Both the position numbers and the translations under genes were made by a program. The notes under the pieces were generated by a model that saw nothing but the letters and a program-made list of their open reading frames with translations, was not told the DNA's origin and did no database searches. 26,172 bases of DNA from CAYOID01 sp964573115 (GTDB taxonomy: Bacteria; Desulfobacterota; Desulfovibrionia; Desulfovibrionales; Desulfothermaceae), in the NCBI GenBank assembly GCA_964573115.1, contig CAZNIP010000038.1, forward strand, positions 1-26,172. The letters run 5' to 3'. Positions 23,056 to 26,172 of the stretch are shown here, one piece after another. The stretch's first letter is position 1. Every line of letters starts with the position of its first letter.

Positions 23056-23298
23056 ATGTCTGATCAGCAGAGAACATGCCCCCATTGCCAGCAGGCCCTG
23101 ACCAAGTGGCTGGCCCCTCCAGAGACGATGTGGGGGGAAATCCTGGTCTGCTTCAACAACGAATGCCCCTTTTTCATGAACTCATCTGGCGAAATCGAAA
23201 ACAAGGGCGAGGATAACCGGGCCCTTGGCTGCCGGTATGCCGAAGACCCAGGAAACGGCTACCAGTCTTTCAACCTCCTTGCTGTCTGCCCTTACTAA
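23056..23298 (+). CDS. Small Cys-rich (zinc-ribbon-like) protein of unknown function
   Basis: This 80-residue protein begins with TCPHCQQALTKW and continues with VCFNNECPFF, giving a CxxC pair and a C-x5-C pair about 23 residues apart, as in a zinc ribbon. Two further cysteines (LGCRYAEDP and AVCPY) lie near the C-terminus. From memory, similar short proteins of this kind, sometimes labelled Ogr/Delta-like zinc fingers, occur in sulfate-reducing Deltaproteobacteria, but I cannot assign a function. ATG 23056 has a strong AAGGAG eight bases upstream, so it is very likely translated. A palindrome and a MerR-type gene follow on the same strand. Confidence 0.75.
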   Translation: MSDQQRTCPHCQQALTKWLAPPETMWGEILVCFNNECPFFMNSSGEIENKGEDNRALGCRYAEDPGNGYQSFNLLAVCPY

Positions 23299-23346
23299 AA
23301 GTTTGGTTTGCCTTGAAATATTTTCTGTGATACCTTAATGTACTCA

Positions 23347-23364
23347 TTTTAGGATATCCTGAAA
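23347..23364. promoter_or_regulatory. 18-bp near-perfect palindrome, possible operator
   Basis: TTTTAGGATATCCTGAAA is symmetric except for one pair of positions; the central ten bases AGGATATCCT are perfect. It lies in the A/T-rich start of the spacer ahead of the MerR-type gene, a usual place for an autoregulatory operator. A second hairpin, GGGCCA-TCG-TGGCCC (23464-23478), lies further along the same spacer. Confidence 0.4.
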
Positions 23365-23567
23365 TGGCCCCGGTACCGCGATGCCCAGCATCCTCTGCCG
23401 GATGCAGCTGAAAGGCTTCAAGGCACTCGACAAACTCACAGAATCCCGATTCCCCTGAGGTCTGGGCCATCGTGGCCCGGTCCTCAGGGACCCCTTTCCC
23501 TTTCTCATCCTGTGCGTCTCCGTCTGACATCAGTCTGGCGGACAACCTTCTGGAAATGGAATTTCCC

Positions 23568-24296
23568 ATGGCCGAAAATCTTTTGACCATCAAGGAAATC
23601 GCCAAACGGCTTGATGTTCCCGAATCCAACATCCGTTACTATCGCGACCGTTTCGAGGACTTTCTGCCTTCACTGGGGGAGGGCCGGAAACGGCGCTACA
23701 AACCAGAGGCCCTGGAGGTGTTTCGGTTCATTGTCCAAGGGTACAAGAACGACCTGAACACCGAACAGATCACCCACAGATTGATCACCCGCTTTCCGCG
23801 CAACCTCGAACCCGAAGACCATCAAGACACAGAGCCCCGTCACCTTCCTGAACCGTCCAGCTCACGCTCCCCCCATGCCCTGCAGGATTCGCTGCTCCAC
23901 AGTCAGGCCAAAACCCTCGAGCATGTCACCCAGGCCTTGCTGCAGAAATACAATCTGGAAAAGCAGGTTGGTGAGTTGAACACAGAGCAGTCAAGGCTCA
24001 GGAAAGGGCTGCTTCTGGTCTGGAAAAGAGTCAAGCAGAACCAGCTGACCCTGGGCAGGGGGGACTCGGTCCGTCAGACCGGGACCGCAGTGCCTTCAGG
24101 CTGGGATGAACTGGAGAGACGATGCAGGGAATTGGAAAAACGGCAGCACGCGCTTGAGGAGAAGTTCGAAGCCCATGCCGTTGAAGTGACCGCTCTCCTG
24201 GACCGATGCTTCAACGGCGTCGAGCGGTTGCTGGAGCTTGTGGAAACCCTGGATCGAGACGGGCAGCCCGGCTGTTCACCCGAAGAGAACGGATGA
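23568..24296 (+). CDS. MerR-type HTH regulator with a C-terminal coiled coil
   Basis: Residues 1-70 form a MerR-like winged helix: LLTIKEIAKRLDVPESNIRYYRDRFEDFLPSLGEGRKRRYKPEALEVFRFI covers the HTH and wing, broken here only for naming. The middle (about 85-130) is polar and Pro/Ser-rich. The rest has long heptad-like stretches (LEKQVGELNTEQSRLRKGL and ELERRCRELEKRQHALEEK), so a coiled-coil dimer is likely. There is no effector-binding domain or Cys cluster of the metal-sensing MerR proteins. I chose ATG 23568; ATG 23556 and an open frame from 23472 are alternatives. The length is about 242 residues. Its targets are unknown. Confidence 0.82.
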   Translation: MAENLLTIKEIAKRLDVPESNIRYYRDRFEDFLPSLGEGRKRRYKPEALEVFRFIVQGYKNDLNTEQITHRLITRFPRNLEPEDHQDTEPRHLPEPSSSRSPHALQDSLLHSQAKTLEHVTQALLQKYNLEKQVGELNTEQSRLRKGLLLVWKRVKQNQLTLGRGDSVRQTGTAVPSGWDELERRCRELEKRQHALEEKFEAHAVEVTALLDRCFNGVERLLELVETLDRDGQPGCSPEENG

Positions 24297-24712
24297 ACAG
24301 TGAAAGACGCCGGGGCAAAAGCTCCACATGGCATCTTTTTCAGAGAGACGACAAATCTTAACTCTTTGATTTCTCTGTTTGCTGAAATCTGTTTTCTGCA
24401 CCTCTTCTTCAGGCTTTGTGCAGGTGCATCTTGATGGGTCTGGACAGGGCCGGGTTCAAGGGATTGGTGCAGCATTTTTCAGCCATGTGCAGGAGTGATT
24501 TACTTTGTCCGACGCTGTGACGCAATTGTGGTGCAAGTCTGTCACAGATGAAATGCATGAAGCCCTGCAAAAGCAAGCACACAACGTATGTCACGCTGAT
24601 CTGAATTTTTCATGGCAACTTTTTGTGACCCTTTTGAAGGCCTCCAGACCATCGCGGATCGACAGCTGAAGGGAGTTTCTGGAGGTAACTCCTGACAAAA
24701 AGCTGCTGTGGG
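24297..24712. other. Spacer with inverted repeats ahead of the proV promoter
   Basis: No gene is supported. Inverted repeats are TGCACCT/AGGTGCA (24397-24403 and 24422-24428) and CTGTGAC/GTCACAG (24515-24521 and 24541-24547). More GTCAC/GTGAC motifs occur near 24590 and 24626. The stretch is more A/T-rich than its surroundings and could hold regulator sites for the osmoprotectant operon. Confidence 0.45.
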
Positions 24713-24742
24713 TTGACACGAAGAAAAATAATGGTGTATAAA
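24713..24742 (+). promoter_or_regulatory. Sigma-70 promoter of the proV operon
   Basis: TTGACA (24713-24718), a perfect -35, is followed after 18 bases by TATAAA (24737-24742). Transcription would start near 24749, leaving about 34 bases of leader that contain an AGGAAA ribosome-binding site before ATG 24783. This is the best promoter match in the window. Confidence 0.8.
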
Positions 24743-24782
24743 TTCTTACTAAAGTCTTTTTTGAAACCAGGAAAACTGATAA

Positions 24783-26033
24783 ATGAACCAAAAACAACAG
24801 GTTAGGTCCGATATGGAAGAAGGGAATGAAAAAGTCGTTGTCGAAGGGCTGTACAAGATCTTTGGTCCGGATCCGGACCGCGCCTTCGGTCTCATTGACC
24901 AGGGCAAGGGCAAGGACGAGGTCTTTGAAGAGACCGGTCTGACCATTGGGGTCCAGAACGCCAGCTTCAATGTCCATTCCGGGGAGATTTTCGTCATCAT
25001 GGGCCTGTCCGGGTCGGGCAAGTCGACCATCGTCCGGATGCTCAACCGTCTGATCGAGCCCACTGCCGGCCATGTCTATCTGGAGGGCAAGGATGTGGCC
25101 AAGATGACCAAGGACGAGCTCATCGACATCCGCAGGAAGAAGATGAGCATGGTCTTTCAATCCTTTGCCCTCATGCCGCACATGACCGTGATCAAGAACG
25201 CGGCCTTCGGTCTGGAAATCGCCGGTATGGATGAAAAGGAGCGGGAGAAGAGGGCCATGGACGCCCTGGACCAGGTGGGGCTCAAACCCTACGCCAACAG
25301 CTACCCCAAGGAGCTCTCCGGGGGCATGCAGCAGAGGGTCGGGCTGGCCCGGGGGCTGGCCGTGGACCCGACGATCATGCTCATGGACGAGGCCTTTTCC
25401 GCCCTGGACCCCCTGATCCGGACCGAGATGCAGGACGAGCTGCTCAAGCTCCAGCAGGAGAGTCAGCGGACCGTGGTCTTCATCTCCCATGACCTGGATG
25501 AGGCCATGCGCATCGGGGACCGCATCGCCATGATGGAAGGCGGCCGGATCGTTCAGGTGGGCACGCCGGAAGACATCCTCAAGAACCCGGCTGATGAGTA
25601 CGTCAAGGCCTTTTTCCGCGGGGTGGACCCGACCAACGTCCTCAGTGCCGGAGACGTGGCCCGGGACATCTATCCGACCATCATCAGGCACCGGGGCGAA
25701 GGGTTGCGATCGGCCCTGGAGAGGATTCTGGAGGAAGACAGGGCTTACGCCTATGTCCTGGATCAGCAGGGCATCTTTCAGGGTGTGGTCTCTGTGGATT
25801 CGGTCAAGAACGCCATGGAAAAAGAGGCCACCAGCCTGGAAGAGGCCTTTCTGGGGGATGTGGCCACCGTGTCCGGGGACAGCACCCTTCAGGGCGTCCT
25901 GCCGGTGATCACCAGGGCAGACTGGGCGGTCCCGGTGGTGGACGAGGACAACAAGTATCTCGGAGCCATCTCCAGGAACCGCTTCCTGAGGACCCTGGAC
26001 CGGCACACCGAGAACGAGAACAACAACGGCTGA
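24783..26033 (+). CDS. proV: Glycine betaine/proline ABC transporter ATP-binding protein
   Basis: ProV (OpuAA type) drives uptake of osmoprotectants. The 416-residue protein has an N-terminal extension typical of ProV (VEGLYKIFGPDPDRAFGLIDQGKGKDEV), Walker A GLSGSGKST, Q-loop VFQSFALMPHMTV, signature LSGGMQQRVGLAR, Walker B IMLMDEAFSALDPL and H-loop FISHDLDEA. Two CBS motifs occupy about residues 285-405; in OpuA these sense ionic strength, so salt gating is plausible. The permease gene begins 93 bases downstream. The operon has its own promoter and is unrelated to the genes at its left. Confidence 0.97.
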   Translation: MNQKQQVRSDMEEGNEKVVVEGLYKIFGPDPDRAFGLIDQGKGKDEVFEETGLTIGVQNASFNVHSGEIFVIMGLSGSGKSTIVRMLNRLIEPTAGHVYLEGKDVAKMTKDELIDIRRKKMSMVFQSFALMPHMTVIKNAAFGLEIAGMDEKEREKRAMDALDQVGLKPYANSYPKELSGGMQQRVGLARGLAVDPTIMLMDEAFSALDPLIRTEMQDELLKLQQESQRTVVFISHDLDEAMRIGDRIAMMEGGRIVQVGTPEDILKNPADEYVKAFFRGVDPTNVLSAGDVARDIYPTIIRHRGEGLRSALERILEEDRAYAYVLDQQGIFQGVVSVDSVKNAMEKEATSLEEAFLGDVATVSGDSTLQGVLPVITRADWAVPVVDEDNKYLGAISRNRFLRTLDRHTENENNNG

Positions 26034-26126
26034 CGTGCGGTTCCTGCAGGCATCCGGGTGGGGCGGAGGCGTCCTGCCTGGGGTGAACACGTTGCGGAAC
26101 CGGTCACGAAAACAGATACGGAGGTC

Positions 26127-26172
26127 ATGAGCATGGCGAATATTTTAGGTTTCGGCGATTTTTTCATTCCCC
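26127..26172 (+). CDS. proW: Start of the glycine betaine/proline permease (partial)
   Basis: Only 15 codons are visible: MSMANILGFGDFFIP, running off the window end. GGAGG precedes the first ATG by two bases and the second ATG (26133) by eight, so 26133 may be the real start. The identification as the ProW-type membrane subunit comes from position after proV and the short hydrophobic start; sequence alone does not prove it. Confidence 0.6.
   Translation, partial: MSMANILGFGDFFIP

Noticed and set aside
24515..24547. CTGTGAC/GTCACAG as a CRP site
   Set aside because: The spacing of 19 bases is far from the 6-base spacer of a CRP operator; kept only as an unexplained inverted repeat.

Overview
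The window is most likely from a sulfate-reducing bacterium of the Desulfovibrionales or a close relative. The clues are a GC-rich composition (judged by eye), a cytochrome c maturation operon followed by guaB-guaA, and an aromatic supercluster that begins with the archaeal-type enzymes ADH synthase and 3-dehydroquinate synthase II and continues with pheA, aroA, tyrA and trpEGDCFBA. From memory, a very similar cluster exists in Desulfovibrio vulgaris. The species cannot be named from sequence alone. Two runs of exactly 100 N (9656-9755 and 11890-11989) show that this is a scaffold.

Left part, + strand (1-9523): the 3' end of ccmF, then ccmA, ccmB, ccmC, a short ccmD and a membrane-anchored TPR protein, which together handle heme export and cytochrome c assembly. 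Next come guaB-guaA (GMP synthesis), tatB-tatC (Tat export), hisB, an unrecognised lipoprotein and hisA. From guaB to hisA the genes overlap or nearly touch, so they are probably one transcription unit.

Middle part, - strand (9845-22123), read from right to left: a promoter candidate, a Trp/Tyr-rich leader peptide with a complete three-hairpin attenuator, ADH synthase, DHQ synthase II, pheA, aroA, tyrA, a second attenuator, trpE, trpG, trpD, trpC, trpF, trpB and trpA. The second attenuator is unusual because its tandem Trp codons are in frame in the last codons of tyrA itself. Low-complexity repeats flank trpBA, and both scaffold gaps lie inside them.

Right part: cheW on the - strand; then on the + strand a small Cys-rich protein, a MerR-type regulator with a coiled-coil tail, and a glycine betaine/proline transport operon (proV and the first codons of the permease) behind a good sigma-70 promoter.

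The main result is the pair of Trp attenuators in series. One lies at the head of the whole aromatic operon. The other lies at the tyrA/trpE junction, where completing TyrA and terminating ahead of trpE appear to be read from the same three Trp codons.
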